Below, piece by piece: positions 41,863-54,553 of a stretch of 64,000 nucleotides of DNA. Every line of letters begins with the position of its first letter. Position 1 is the first letter of the stretch. The stretch is from Dichetophora obliterata (Eukaryota; Arthropoda; Insecta; Diptera; Sciomyzidae). The notes under the pieces were generated by a model. That model did not search any database, was not told the DNA's origin, and saw nothing but the letters and a program-made list of their open reading frames with translations. The translations under genes were made by a program, and so were the position numbers. The stretch is taken from assembly GCA_963920525.1 (NCBI GenBank), contig OY986438.1, positions 134,471,671 through 134,535,670 of the forward strand. Reading direction: 5' to 3'.

Positions 41863-44800
41863 TTGTGCGTCGGGTTTGAAGCTCACTTGTTAAAACCCAT
41901 TTCAATGAAAACAACTAAGAAAAGAAGAAAACTGATCCCCAAATCTGATGACGACTTCCGCAAACGAAAAACTGATAATGATTTACGGATATGCACCTGG
42001 AATGTCCGAACCCTTAATTGGAAAGGTGCCTCTATCCAACTGACTGATGTCTTGGAAAGATACAAAGCTGATATCCTTCTATCCAAGAAATGCGATGGAA
42101 GGGACAGGGTTGCATTCGGCATGCACCCTGTGATATCACTACAGCGGCCATGCGGAGAAGCACGAGTTTGGATGCGGATTTGTAGTTGGCAAGAGACTAC
42201 GGCCCCACGTCTTGCGATTCACACCTGTGAACGAACGACTTGCCATAATCCGCATCGAGGTTAATTTTTTTAATATAAGCCTAATATGTGCGTACGCTCC
42301 GACAGAAGACAAGGACGATGAGATCAAGGAAATTTTCTACGAGCGCCTTCAAAATGCTAACGAGCGCTGCCCCCGTCACGACGTAAAAATCTTGCTTGGT
42401 GACTTCAACGGTAAGGTGGGCAAGGGAAATATTTTTGGTCCAACAGTCGGAAAGTTCAGCCTCCCCGACAACACCTCCGATAACGGAATGAGGTTGATTG
42501 CAGCACGAAACATGGTCGTAAGTAGCACTAGATTCAAGCATCTCAATATTCATAAAGCCACCTGGATGTCCCCTGATCAAAAAACAAAAAATCAAATTGA
42601 TCACGTTTTGATCGACGGAAGGCACTCTTCAAGTGTATTGGATGTACGCACGATCCGTGGTGCAAACATTGACTCGGATCACTATCTTGTCGCAGCCAAG
42701 ATCCGTACACGTCTGTGCGCAACTTAGAATGCACGCAACCCTACACAGAGAAAGCTAGACGTCGACAAGCTGCATTCGAAACAGACAGCCGAAACTTTTG
42801 TCACTCGACTCTCATTCCTGCTTCAAAGCACTCCACCAATCGATAATATATGCGCGCAATGGACACACATTTCCAACTCCATGCGTGCGGCTGCTGAAGA
42901 GGTGATTGGCTACCACCGCCCTCGCCGAAACCAGTGGTACGACCAGGAGTGTCGCGACGCCACTGCAGGGAAAGACGCCGCCTACAAAGCCACCCTGTAG
43001 TCGGTTGTAACTAGTGTTGCCAGGTTAGGGGATTTCCCTCTGGATATAGGGGCTTTTTAACTGTGTTGAGGGATTTTAGGGGTAATGAATCCTTAGGGGT
43101 TTTTTATGGAGATTTAATGTATTTTAGGGGCTTTTTTAGAGGTATTTGGAAAATTGACCTTTAGAAATAAAGTTTTCGTACTTTTCCTTAAAATTATGCT
43201 AAAATTTAAGAAAAGAAGATTAGGCATATTAGGTATTTCAGCGACACTTCCACTTTCATACCCACAAGGCATTCTTTTAACATATACAAGTCATTGGGAG
43301 GAATACTTTTCTTAGTCTTCTCTAGAAGTGCTTCTAGGATTTTTTCAATGGAAGATTTTTTTGAGCCCTTCAACCAAAGGTTATTTTTAGGAGAACTTTA
43401 AGAAGGCATTCCATGGAGTGGAATGGTTTTTGTGGTTTGGGGGTTAAAAAATCTCTTGAAAAATATCCTTTTTCCCGACATTCTAACGATTTTGGTGTTG
43501 GAAATGAGGAGTGCTTGGGTTTTGTTGGGGGCTTAAAATATTCCACGTAAAATATCCCTTCTCCCGATTTTCGTAGCATTTTTGGAGGAAGCAGTAGGTT
43601 TTTGGGTTTCATTGGAGGCTTAAAAAATCCCACGGAATATATCTAAAACATATATTATAATTGTATATAATTTTTGTACACTAATTGAATTTAAATGCCA
43701 CTACTTCCAGAATTAGTTTATAAAAATGCCTCTTGAAAGAACTTCTGAAAGACTAGAAGAAGCACAGTTTGATCTATAGAATGTCTTCTGGAAGCAGTGT
43801 TCGTAAGAATGCATGTCACATTTGCATCAAAAATTTTGCTGGGTATTGGAAAAACTAAAAAAAATATATGACCTAAAATCTATCTATAGGAAACGGAGTC
43901 TCTTTTCGAAAGTAAGACTTTATTTTAAGAACTATGAAGCAACTTTCTGCCCTTGTTAGAGACGTCCAACAGCTTAGCCCTTTAAATACATAGGCTTGCA
44001 TTGCAGTTGCTCTTCTTTGAAGTTGCAGTTGCTCAGTCAGTTGCCTCCAAAGAAATTTTTGTATGCTTTTTGAAAAATTTTTTAAAGGAAATTTGAAATC
44101 CAATCTAGGGGTAAATGGTGAAAGGCACCTGGCAACACTGTTTGTAACGCGCGCTGCTAAGGAGCGATACAAAGAGAAAAGGAAGAAAGAGAGACGTATT
44201 TTCAGGTGAAAAAAAGAGAGGCATAAAAGCGCGAGCAGGAGAAGATTGAGATGTATGGTGGCAGGAATGAGGCCCGAAAATGTTTCGAAAAAATAAGACG
44301 CCTTGCCGATGGTTTTAAAACCGGGGCCTCTTGCTGCAAGTATGATAACAGAAATCTAGTGATAGATGTCCAGAGTACACTGACGTTATGGAGGGAACAC
44401 TTCTCTAAGCTTCTAAATGGCGACGATGACAACAATCCCGCCAATAGAGATGATATTCCGGAAACCCCAATTGCGGATGACAGCGTCGAGGTCCCGCTGC
44501 CCGACTATGATGAAATTTTGACAGCTATAGCTCGGGTTAAAAATAACAAAGCCGCAGGAGCTGTTGTCTTAGCTGCTGAGCTGTTTAAGAACGGAGGCGA
44601 AGCTCTACTTAAATGCATTCAAGAGCTTCTATGCAGAATATGGTCGGAAGAATGCACTCCGAACGATTGGAATCTCAGTGTGCTCTGCTCAATCCACAAG
44701 AAAGGCGATCCCACTATTTGTGCCAATTACAGTGGGATAAGCCTTCCTAATATCGCATATAAGGTCCTGTCGAGCATTTTATATGAAATATTGAAGCCCA

Positions 44801-45978
44801 TTCATTGTAAACGAACTGATTGAACCTTATCAGTGTGGCTTCAGACCTGGAAAGTCCACCATCGACCAGATTTTCACGCTACGACAAATCTTGGAGAAGA
44901 CTCAAAAAATAAACAAGTCGACACCCACCATATTTTTGTCGACTACAAAGCCGCCTTCGACAGCACAATAAGGAAGCACCTGTACTCCACCACGTCGGAG
45001 TTTGGTATTCCTGCAAAACTAATACGACTTTGCAAGATGACACTGAGCAACACCAGCAGCGTAGTTAAAATCAGGAAGGACCTCTCCCCACCATTTGTTA
45101 CCAAACGAGGTTTCAGACAAGGTGATTCCTTATCGTGCGACTTTTTCAACCTAATGATGGAAAAGATCATCCGAGCTGCTGATCTGAGACGTAGTGGCAC
45201 AATATTCTACAAGAGTGTTTTGCTTGACATCGATATCATTGGCCATAATACGCGCGAAGTCAGTGCAGCATTTTTCAGATTAGAAAGACAGTAAAGTCGA
45301 ATGGGTCTGGCAGCGAATGCAGATAAGACGAAATACTTGGTGTCAACAAACAAACAGTCCCATCGTCTTGAAAACACCTACTTCGAGGTTGTGAAGGACT
45401 TCAACTATCTTGGATCCAACATAAACTCAACCAACGACATCAGCATTGAGATAAAACGAAGAATAACTCTTGCCAACAGGTGTTACTTTGGGCTCAGTAG
45501 GCAATGGAGAAGCAGAGCCCTCTCTCGACGAACGAAAATCACGCTCTATAAATCGCTCATCATACCCGTCCTACTTTATGCATCACAAACCTGGACGCTG
45601 AGAAGTTCAGGTGAAAAGACTTTAGGAGCATTCGAGAGAAAGATTCTTCGTAAGATCTACGGACCAATCTGCGTCAATGGCGAGTACCGAATACGGTGGA
45701 ATGATGAACTGTATGAGCTGTACGCTGACATCGACATAGTCAAGCGCATTAAAATCGAGCGGCTTTGCTGGTAAGGTCATGTCCAGCGCATGAAAGACGA
45801 TGCTCTAGTGAAGAAAATATTCGATTCGGTACTCAGTGGCGGTCAACGCAGAAGAGGACGACCGCATCTTCGTTGGAAAGACCAAGTAGAGGACAACCTG
45901 ACGAAGCTTGGAATTTCCAACTGGCGCCAGCAAGCGAAAGACAGAAATGGACCAACATACGGTTGTAGCGCCAACTAA
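41863..45978 (+). pseudogene. RTE endonuclease/reverse transcriptase, inactivated
   Basis: The APE-type endonuclease appears as RICTWNVRTLNW, then after a frameshift near 42,150 FTPVNERLAIIRIEVNFF, ILLGDFNGKVG, NQIDHVLIDGRH and DSDHYLVAAKIR (catalytic Asp/His). RT blocks: NNKAAGAVVLAAELF, WNLSVLCSIHKKGDPTICAN, YSGISLPNIAYKVLSSIL, after a frameshift near 44,820 VNELIEPYQCGFRPGKSTID, FVDYKAAFDS, FVTKRGFRQGDSLSC, then LLDIDIIG where LLGYADDIDIIG is expected. The YAD of the catalytic YADD is deleted. C-terminal YKSLIIPVLLYASQTWTLRS and WRRGRPHLRW-type motifs follow after stops at 45,294 and 45,774. Several frameshifts, stops and the catalytic deletion make it dead. Confidence 0.85.
43012..44140. 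mobile_element. 1.13 kb hAT-type non-autonomous element inside the RTE
   Basis: Ends TAGTGTTGCCAGGT and (reverse complement) CAGTGTTGCCAGGT, flanked by GTTGTAAC (43004-43011) and TTTGTAAC (44141-44148), 7/8 identical. Removing the element and one flank restores the RTE reading SVVTRAAKERYKEKRK, an independent proof of the insertion. The interior has TTGGGTTTTGTTGGGGGCTT-like repeated tracts and no transposase. Confidence 0.85.
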
Positions 45979-46245
45979 GTAAGTAAGTAGATATCGCAAA
46001 AATTAGTATTTGTAAATATCACAAATTCCAAACGCTGATATCTCGAGAACGGAGCATGACATCGCAAAATAAACATGATAACGAATCAAGATCTTGCAAA
46101 AATAAACAATAGAGCGGACCAAGCATTTGTATTAAAAAAAGTCTAAGCGATTAATTGAGCTAAACGGAGGTTTGGGAAGTTGCATTTGATTAACAAATGT
46201 GCGATCTAGAAAGATAAGCTGTACCACGGGATGGTTAATCCATTG

Positions 46246-47195
46246 CATAGTGCGTTGTCTCATTTAAAAAAAAATCCAAATTTGTTATGACTGGACACCT
46301 AACAATATTAGTATCAATCGACAGGTAATTGCATAGATAAGATAAAACAAATATTTAGGGGAAAAACTTAGGGGAAAAACGCTGTGACACTTCAAAGTTG
46401 AGATATTTTTAAAAAAATTATGTTTTGTTCAATTTGTTTGGGGTTCTCTTAAACAAGTAATTGTTAAAAAATGTGTGTTTTGATTAAACTGAGCTAAGTT
46501 AATTTTTTATTATAATATTTTAATAAATATATGGTATTAAGATAAAAATCTTAGAAAATATAAAATTTGATACATTTTTTAGTGATTTTCATATATGATA
46601 TTATCAAATGAAACATTTTGGAAATTGACAAATTTCGATGAAAAAAAAGTCCTATAAAATTAAGTGCCATGTATTTTTGAAATCTACTTGTATAGATTCT
46701 ATCTAACCAGGAACTGCAAATAACTTTTCCTATTTCGTCCTACAAATATATTTATTTTAAAATGCTTAAAATGTAAAACTTACATCCAAAATCAAGTAAA
46801 AAATTAATATAGGTCCAAGGAAGGTACCTCTAGGGTCTAACCGATTTTGACCATTTTCAGTATATATCCATAACTCTATTTGACTACCATTCTGACTAAT
46901 TTTTGTTAAGATTGGTCAACCTTTGTATGTACATCTAACACAACGTAAAAAATGAATATAGGTCTAAAGGAGGTACTCCTAGGGTTTTACCGATTTCAAC
47001 AATTTTCGGTACACATCTTTTACTCTATCTGGCTTCCCCTCTAACGAATTACCTAGGTACCCCTAGGGTCTAACCGATTTCGACCATTTTAAAATTTTTT
47101 CTTAATTGGCATAAACTTAGTAAGCATACAAAATTGCATTATCATAGGAGCACTCCTTCTATTATTGTTAAATTTTTTATGGGAACAACACACTG
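46246..47195. mobile_element. CAGTGCGTTGT-ended repeat element, copy 2
   Basis: Starts TAGTGCGTTGTCTCAT and ends ATGGGAACAACACACTG. Shares most of its length with 34,706-35,586 (AATATTAGTATCAATCGACA, AAAAAAGTCCTATAAAATTA, TTATCATAGGAGCACTCC). It has more ~170 bp internal units (CTAGGGTCTAACCGATTT three times), explaining its greater length. Confidence 0.65.
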
Positions 47196-47299
47196 TGCTG
47201 TGCATTGCCGCAGTACGCTTTTTGTCATGAAAATCATTCGAATGTATTTTTAAAAAAGCACGAGTAAAAATAATTTTTTTTGCAAAGACCGAACAGCGG

Positions 47300-48060
47300 C
47301 TTAACACTTTAATAAAATATACTTATAAAAATTTCGAAAAGAAAATACCCCTAAAAGCTACTATAGCACAAATATGATATTTTAAAACTTTTTTTATCAA
47401 AATCGGGCCAGTACTTTTGGAGTAAAGTGGCAACATTACATTTCCATTTCAATTTTATATTATAGTATAGATTTCATAGTCAAATCCTTAAAACATCAAC
47501 GTCCGAAAAACGGAGCATTCAACACAAATATTCACAACAAATTTAGAAAAAATAGAAAACTCAAACAATAAAAATGAAATTTATAAAATAATTTAAAATA
47601 TGTGGTTTAATATCAATTTTAAAATTTTAATAAAAAAAGCATTTTAAAATAAAAATATGATTTAAAAATAAAAATATGATTTAAAAATAAAAATATGATT
47701 TAAAAATAAAAAATGAAAGCTTTTCAAATATTTACAACTAAAAAAGTAAAAAAACAAAAAAAAAAAATTAAAAAACAAAAAAAAAAAAATAAAAAATAAA
47801 AAAATAAAAAAAAAACAAAAAATAAAAAATAAAAAATAAATAATAAATAAAAAATAACAAATAAAAAATATAAAAAATAAAAGTATAAAAAAATTAAAAT
47901 TTTAAAAATATAATAAATTAAAAAATAAAAAATTAAAAAAATAAAAAATTATAATAAAAAACTAGATTGGACGAAAGGAACTCAAAATAAATATATTTTT
48001 ATATAAAAATTTGAATTAAATAAAAAAAAATTTAAAACTATTATAAAAAACATCTCTTTT
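47300..48060. repeat. A-rich low-complexity tract
   Basis: From about 47,560 almost pure A/T on this strand with (AAAAT)n, (AATAAA)n and a short triplicated ATATGATTTAAAAATAAAA near 47,655-47,705. It may be a degenerate tail or simple-sequence expansion. No gene. Confidence 0.7.
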
Positions 48061-49300
48061 GAGCCTATTCGCTTAAATTCCAATTTTTATCTTCCTTGTG
48101 ATGAAATCAATTTCACAAAGTTCACCAGTGTTTGAATTATTAAAGCAAATTTCTGTAACATTTTAACGAAGCAATAAATAAAAAAATGAGGCATATTAAA
48201 TTTAATTCAATTGTTTTTATTTATTAAAAATATAAAAATATGTTTACCGTTGTGGTTTTTAGTCGCTGGAAATATAATTTTAATAAAATTTTTACAAGCA
48301 AAAATTATTACCCTAACTCGTATTAAAAATTTCATATTTCGTTCAAAGTATAAAGTCATGAATAAATAAATTTTATAGTGTTGTGTATCGAAAAACTTTC
48401 TACTGTCAAAAATTTGCAGTTGTTCTAAGCGGCAGAGCGCAAATATTTAATTAAATTTTGTGAATTTTTTCAATTCTTGCAAACAAACAGTTTTGTTGAC
48501 ATCAAATTCTTGAGCTCTCTCTCTCTGTCTGTAATAAATTTAATGAAACGAAAATGACGCCATCAGCATTGCGATTTGTCATGATTTTGGTGGTTTCTAC
48601 GTCATTCATTCACTCACTTACCAACTCACTCACTCACGCTATTCATAACAGTTACTTTTGAAAAATGAAAAAAAAAGGAAAGAAAGCTTTTATATCCTTG
48701 CCATTTTCTTGTATATTCATTTACTGTTTGTGTTGCATTTTCTTATGAGGTTGTTTTTCTTTTTCATTTTTGTTCATTATGTCGTCGATTTATCTCAACG
48801 CTCCTATTGAGAGCTTTCCTCGAAAATTTTTCTGCTCAAGCATCAGTGATGTGATATTCATGCACATCAAAATCCCAAAAACATGTCTAAAAATTCCGCT
48901 GTTTCTACCTTTTCCCGCCAAAAAGAGCCAAAAACCCCAAACAAAATATATGTAAGAACAAAGTTTTTTTATAATTAAATTTGACTTCTGATGATTTTAC
49001 AATATTTAATTTTGAGCTCTTTGAGTTTTTTAATTTTTTTATTTTGAGTTTTTTTATTTTATTATCAAATGTTATAGTTGTTGATAGTTGTCAGTATTAT
49101 AAATAGTATGCAAAAGATAAATCAATCTTTTTAAAAAAGTTAATTTCGGAGGAACATAAAAAAACAATTTAAGTCAAAATAAGCTTATATTCCAGGTTTT
49201 CTATCAAAAGAATAACCATACGTACATCTCTTTAAATATCACTAAGTTTGTTCCAGCAAAATTATTAATACTAGTATTAGTATGCCTTCATACCTAATTT
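48061..49300. other. Interval without recognised gene
   Basis: 48,400-48,960 has balanced, unique-looking sequence including (CT)n at 48,515 and a CTCACTCACT run at 48,610. The 61-codon ORF at 48,770 has no domain. Possibly intronic host DNA. Confidence 0.4.
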
Positions 49301-50960
49301 CCATGTTCTACTCTACCATGTATAGTTTATAAACTAAGTCAAAATGACAATTCAAGTTGTATGCGAAGTGCCATTCTCTTTTTTTCAATGTTTATTAATT
49401 TTTCCATTAAGATGGTGTTAGTAAATAGTGGCTTGGCGACGATTTTTCATATTCTATTGTATTAATTTAATCGATTTAAGTTGTATGGAAGTTGCAACGT
49501 CTCCTTTTTCAATGTCAGTAAGTTGTTTTTTTTAGCAGAATTATGTAAGAAAATTATGGTCTCATACCAAATTCTTATGCTTTATCATGCATAGTTAATG
49601 CTCGTATCTATTAATTTTTGTAATTGATTATCCCCTTTTCTAATGCCGTAAAAGCTATCCCTTGAATATTTTCGAAATAATTTTTTATCCCTTAAAACTC
49701 CCTTTTTTGTCATAGAGATTGTCATAGAAGATTTTTAACGCTCCCAATTTTTTCTGCTTATCGCTGGGTGGAAGTATTTATGTAAATTGAATTCTACAAT
49801 TTTCTGAAAAAAACAGCCAGAATTATTTCGATCAATCGCTGCAAAATATAAATACGAGAAAAAGGGGGACAAAACCATTGCCACCGGAGACGATTCGGAT
49901 ATAAATACCGATGACGAGGCCTACGAAAACGCGTTAATTTTATATTCACTTTTTTACTGATACTGACATCAATTTAATTTACTTTAATAAAGTACCTATT
50001 AAAAAATTATCCCTTATTTATCCCTTTTTTGAAATTGATATATCTCTTACACACCTCACAATTTTTTTATTCAAAAAAAGATACGAGTATTATTTATAGT
50101 GTAAGAGCTAAGTCAGAAAACGATTGTTGTTGTGTGGCACCTCTTCTTCAAATGTTTATATCTTTTTTTCAGGAAAATGGTGTTAGTAAATGATGGTCTT
50201 GTACCGAGTTTTTATGCTCTATCGTATAAAGTTCAAAAGCTAAGCCATAAAAACGATTCGAATGGAATGGGTGCCACGCCCGATTTTTCAATGCAAGTTT
50301 TTTTAAAATGTCTTAGTAACTTGTGGCTTCAAACCAAATTTACATGCACTGTCATGTATAATTTAAGAGCTAAGTTAAAAAATAACTCTAGTTGTATAGA
50401 GTGTGCCACTCCCCTTTATTCAATAGTTAAAGTTTTGTTTCAGTAAGACGGTGTTAGTAAATGGTGGTCTTGCACCAAGTTTTTATGCTCTATCGTATAT
50501 AGTTTCTAGAGCTAAGCCATAAAAACGATTCGAATTGTATGGGAGGTGCCACACCCTCTTTTTTTATGTACATAATTAAAAAAAAAAATAAACTGGCCAT
50601 TTCAGCCCTTGGAAGGACTTTGACCTAGCTTCTATTGATCAATTGTGTTGTGCGTGTTATTAAATGTTTGATCACAAATGACCGACTTTTTATGCCGACT
50701 CCGTACGGCTTATGTTCTCAAGAAGCTTTACATGGAAATTTTTACTCTCTGAGGTTTGCCATTGTCTGCAGAGAGGTGACGATCGAACAGAAAAATTAAT
50801 TCAATTGAAAAAACTTTCTGTCTGAGCTGGAATTGAACCCGCGTTGCCGCGGTTCTTTAGCTTAGGGGCCACGCACTTTACCCACTAGGCTTCGGTCGCC
50901 AAAATGTAAATAATTGGTTTTCAATAAGATGATGTTAGTGAATGGTGGTATTGCAACGAG
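49300..50960 (-). repeat. DINE-like ~140-150 bp tandem repeats, split by a SINE
   Basis: Units repeat GGTGTTAGTAAATGGTGGTC, TTTTATGCTCTATCGTATA, AGAGCTAAGCCATAAAAACG and ATTGTATGGGAGGTGCCAC, starting near 49,410, 49,550, 50,175, 50,330, 50,450 and, beyond the SINE, 50,930. GGTGCCACGCCC is the inverse of the GGGCGTGGC core of the plus-oriented arrays. Non-coding; the 104-codon ORF at 50,132 is read-through of repeat units. Confidence 0.6.
50578..50903 (-). mobile_element. tRNA-derived SINE, family S2
   Basis: On the minus strand: head GGCGACCGAAGCCTAGTGGG with box A GCCTAGTGGGTAAAG and box B GGTTCAATTCC at tRNA spacing. A body then follows, rich in CTCTCTGCAGACAATGGC and CATAAGCCGTACGGAGTCGG, and a short T/A tail. 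Flanks ATGTACATAATT (50566-50577) and ATGTAAATAATT (50904-50915) match at 11 of 12. Differs from S1 in head and body. It interrupts the ~150 bp repeat array. Confidence 0.85.
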
Positions 50961-50969
50961 TTTCTATGA

Positions 50970-52186
50970 CCTATTGTAGAGCCGTGTACAATTCTTTCCA
51001 GTGCGTCGACAGAGGGCAGGCAGCGCACTTTGTCGTCTGCTGTATGAAATCGAGGGTGGAGCGGAAAGAGGACCGGAACATTTTGAGAGGATGAAAAGCG
51101 AAGGTGTCAGGGATGAAATTGGACCTTTTGAAATTGTGCTGAATTGGAGAGAAAAAAGTGTCGTTTTGTAGAAAATAGTGCCGTTTTTTTTTGTATACAA
51201 AAATATCGCTCTCATTGCTCACAATTTAAAATAAGGCAGTTTTAAGATAAGGAATTTCTGTTTATGCTTCAATATTCTCTTATTTGCGTTCAAATAACGG
51301 TTTTGCGAACACTTTTGTCGCGCTGTCTTTATGGAAGCTACTCAGAGCCAAAACAACCCAATAATATAGAAGAAATTCAATAAGATTTTTTATGGTATTC
51401 TTCCAAGAAGATTGGGGTACTGAAACCATAGAGAAAATCTTATTAAAACCTTGAACATTTTTTATTAGGCAATCCACAAATTTTTAAGAAGGATCTTATT
51501 GTTTTTTTATAAGAAAACTTTTAAAAACAATAAGAAAATCTTATCAAAACTATGTGATTTACTTATTGATTTCAAAAGTTACCTTCTTGATTTTTAATAA
51601 GGAAATCTGGTTGATTTAATAATATTTCTTTTTAAATTTTAATAGGGAAATTTTTTTAAATCCACACGGAATCTTTTTAACCTTTTATCTAGAAAAATTA
51701 AATAAATAAATAAATAATATTAAATAAAAAGTTATTTTGATAATATTATTACAATTTATTTCAAAATAAATTTTTTTATATATTAATATAGAATATAATA
51801 TAAAATACATATTTTAAAATTTAAATTCACAATACGTAAAAAAATGATAAGTTCAAGGTTGTTGTATAAATAATTTTTTTGTAATTAGGAAAAATTTTTA
51901 AAAACAAGTAAGACAGTTTTCAAGAAATTGATAAATTTTAAGCCATAACAATTGAAAAAAAAAATATTACTTAATTATTATTTTAGAATAGTGCATTTGG
52001 GTCGTACCCAGTGGAAAGTACTGTAAATCTCCATTTTTCAAGAACCTCCTTCGAGTTCACACCGTAAATTTTAAATAAAACCGAAATGGAATCACTCAAG
52101 TCCCACGACTAAAACATGGCTTGTGTTTCGAGAATTTCAGCCTCGTTGAAAACAAGTTTTGGAACACAAATATAATTATAAATAAA
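50970..52186. other. AT-rich interval without gene
   Basis: Overlapping minus ORFs at 50,964-51,222 have no domain. 51,380-51,650 repeats a loose ATAAGAAAATCTTAT theme. 51,690-51,730 is (AAAT)n. No TIRs recognised. Confidence 0.4.
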
Positions 52187-52227
52187 TAAATAAAAAAAAA
52201 AAAAAAAAAAAATAAAAAAAAATAAAA
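52187..52227 (+). repeat. A-rich run before the LINE fragment
   Basis: (AAAT)n grading into a long A run, just where the 5'-truncated LINE begins. It may be the tail of another retroelement or a hot spot used for insertion. Confidence 0.5.
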
Positions 52228-53079
52228 ATTGTAAACCTTGGTTTTTGTATGAATTCGTTCCTTTCTTGTACTGATCATGTTAATAATGTTGTCCAAAAAG
52301 TTTATTATATCCTACGTCACTTGAGAATGTCCGCCAACTTATGCACTATTGAATTAAAAAAATTACTAGTCCAGCAACTTATCATGCCCGTCATAACATA
52401 CTCTGATATAGTTTACAGTAAACTTGATTCATCGTCTCTGCTGAAACTTACAGCCCTATTCTGGCAAATTAACAAATTGTTAACCAGTATTTTGAATATT
52501 TCTATGTGTTTGTTGTTTTCAATACAAAATTTAAAGCTCAAAAAACAAAATTTGTTAATGAAATTGTCAATAACTGAAAAGCAGTTGACAATTTTTATCA
52601 AAATTTTTTATTTTTGAGCTTCAAATTTTGTTTTGAAATAAAAAAATTACAACAAACACATAGAATTATTCAAAATACTGGTTAACAATTTGTTAATTTG
52701 CCAGAATAGGGCTGTTAATGTTGCTTTTAATTATGCCACACGTTTTGTGTATGGGTTAAACAAGTTTGACCATCTTTCTAGCTTTAGAAATGCAATACTT
52801 GGTTGTAGTTTGAATGATTATTTCCACGCTAGAAATTGTATTTACATCCATAAAATCATTCACACTAAAACACCTCATTATCTCTACGAAAAACTGCAAT
52901 TTAGCTTATCTAGGAGATGTAACTTACTAATTATCCCCAGACATAGCTCTCTAATCAGTTCAAATCTCTTTTTCATTAATGCTGTAAGACTGTGGAATGC
53001 ATTGCCTCGTAGAATAAGAGAAATCTCGAGGAGGGAAACTTTTAGGCAATCAATTTTTTCTCACTTTTCTACTACTTAA
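52228..53079 (+). pseudogene. LINE ORF2 C-terminal region
   Basis: Reads VNLGFCMNSFLSCTDHVNNV, VYYILRHLRMSANLCTI and LIMPVITYSDIVYSKLDSSS, the post-RT thumb/C-terminal region. It is interrupted, then continues NVAFNYATRFVYGLNKFDHL, HARNCIYIHKIIHTKTPHYL, NAVRLWNALPRRIREI and SIFSHFSTT-stop. Skipping the MITE and one TTA restores SLLKLNVAFNY in frame. Catalytic RT and endonuclease are missing. LWNALPRRIR is a recurrent C-terminal motif of this LINE group. Confidence 0.8.
52451..52714. mobile_element. 264 bp palindromic MITE with TTA TSD
   Basis: CAGCCCTATTCTGGCAAATT at the left, exactly inverted at the right. The arms stay similar for about 100 bp (ACAAATTGTTAACCAGTATT, TTCTATGTGTTTGTTGT). TTA on both sides (52448-52450, 52715-52717). 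The LINE reading frame is restored when it is removed with one TTA. Confidence 0.9.
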
Positions 53080-53339
53080 TCTTATCTTATTTTTATTCTC
53101 TAAAATTTATTATTTCTTACTTAGTATTTTTAAGCTAATTAAATGGATTTTACTATTTTTTTCATGTTTTATTATTGATGTTCACTATTTATGTTTTACT
53201 AAGCTTAAGAAAAAAATAATTTGTTGTTATCTCTAATTAATTCAATATTGTTAGAATTTATTTTTCATTGTACTGTAAAAGAACTTAGTTTCTTATTTGT
53301 ACTCAATTTTTCGATTTTCTAAAATAAATAAATAAATGT

Positions 53340-54190
53340 ATTATGAATAATTCTGCATTATTTTATTTTTTTATCTTACGTTATTTAAATCCTAAAGTGC
53401 CGTCAGATCTCGAAAGTGCCGAATAAAGCACAATTGTGCCCATAATATTTTCATCCCTGGTAGATGTACAGAAACCGTGAGAACGAGAGCATGCTGTTAT
53501 GAAAAAAAAGTGTTGCACATTCTGCATATTAAGACAATTGTTCCTTAAAAGGGGTTTTATTATTTCGTAAAGTTACGTCTTATAGCGCGGTTATTCACAA
53601 ATTTGTTTGTTTGTTTTTGTTTAAACTTTGGTGTTTACCTACAGTCTTTAATATTCATCGTTCAAAGCTATGCAAAAATATCAGTTCTGTTGCGAATATT
53701 GACCAAATTGTCTAACCTTTTTCACGCATGTAAGTAACATTAGAACCTTTTAAATTGTAGCATATTAGGCAATTTTGACTTTCATTTTTGCGTAAGACCT
53801 TTTTTTCCTCAAAAATTTCAAAGTCAAAAGATAACTAAAATTTTTTTGCTTTTAATTACAAAATGCATACTCGATACGGTCCCTGTATTCATTTCAAAGT
53901 ATCTACGATTAAAGTTATAAAACGCCCGGTTTTTTATGCTACTGAAGATACAATACTGATTTTGTACGGCTCTGAGCGCAATGAGCGCAATTATAATTTT
54001 AGCAATTCTGACCAGAGTTGATGTTTTCGGTGCAATTGTACTTTTTTGGTACAATTTCATATTTTTCCTACTTTTCCACTACCAAGGCGTTTTTGGTACA
54101 TTTTATTTCACTCTTTAATAAACACTGAACTTAGAACCCTAAGTAAGCAAACGATTTAAAACAATTAAAAAATTTATCTAGTTCAGAATT
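53340..54190. other. Interval without gene
   Basis: AT-rich. The minus ORF 53,824-54,060 has no domain. Nothing repetitive recognised. Confidence 0.4.
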
Positions 54191-54376
54191 TTGGCACTTT
54201 GTAAAATACATAAAAAATATTTTAAAGAGACGATTTTCTCCAATTTATATAAAATTGCTTTAGGAATTCTTTCAATTTCTCATTCGACAGCAAATGTTAA
54301 AAGAATATTTAATTTTCAAAGTTTAATAAAACCAATTACAGAAACAGACTGCAGAAGATTGCAACAATTTATTTGA
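54191..54376 (+). pseudogene. hAT transposase C-terminal fragment
   Basis: ALGILSISHSTANVKRIFNF then QSLIKPITETDCRRLQQFI-stop matches the hAT dimerisation region (IPHSTANVERIFSxxxLIKTxxRNRL). Upstream is AT-rich without the catalytic core; no TIRs were found. An old fragment unrelated to the two large hAT blocks. Confidence 0.65.
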
Positions 54377-54553
54377 TTTAATTTAAGCAAAATATTTTTT
54401 TAAATCTAGTGAACTAAATGCCACAATTCGGATATCAAAAGAAATATATCAAATGCAAAACACTTCTAAAATTTGGCTGAAAGTGAAGAATTGCTTGACT
54501 GAAAGATTTTCCCATTAATTTCTTTCGTTATCTTAACATAGAAAGGTCCTTAT

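Larger units (their letters stand above)
41678..45986 (+). mobile_element. RTE-clade LINE with 14 bp TSD
   Basis: GTAGATATCGCAAA is duplicated at both borders (41664-41677, 45987-46000). The 3' tail is the short tandem repeat (TAAG)n, typical of RTE elements. It contains endonuclease and reverse transcriptase coding regions with frameshifts and is split at 43,012 by a hAT MITE. Near full length (about 3.2 kb without the insertion). Confidence 0.9.
52228..53337 (+). mobile_element. 5'-truncated CR1/jockey-group LINE, 3' end
   Basis: Only the C-terminal part of ORF2 and the 3' UTR remain, ending in an (AAAT)n-type tail at 53,320-53,337. The coding part is split by the palindromic MITE at 52,451. 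Confidence 0.75.

Noticed and set aside
50821..50902. Second tRNA gene candidate
   Set aside because: Head of SINE family S2, with body, tail and flanking duplications.
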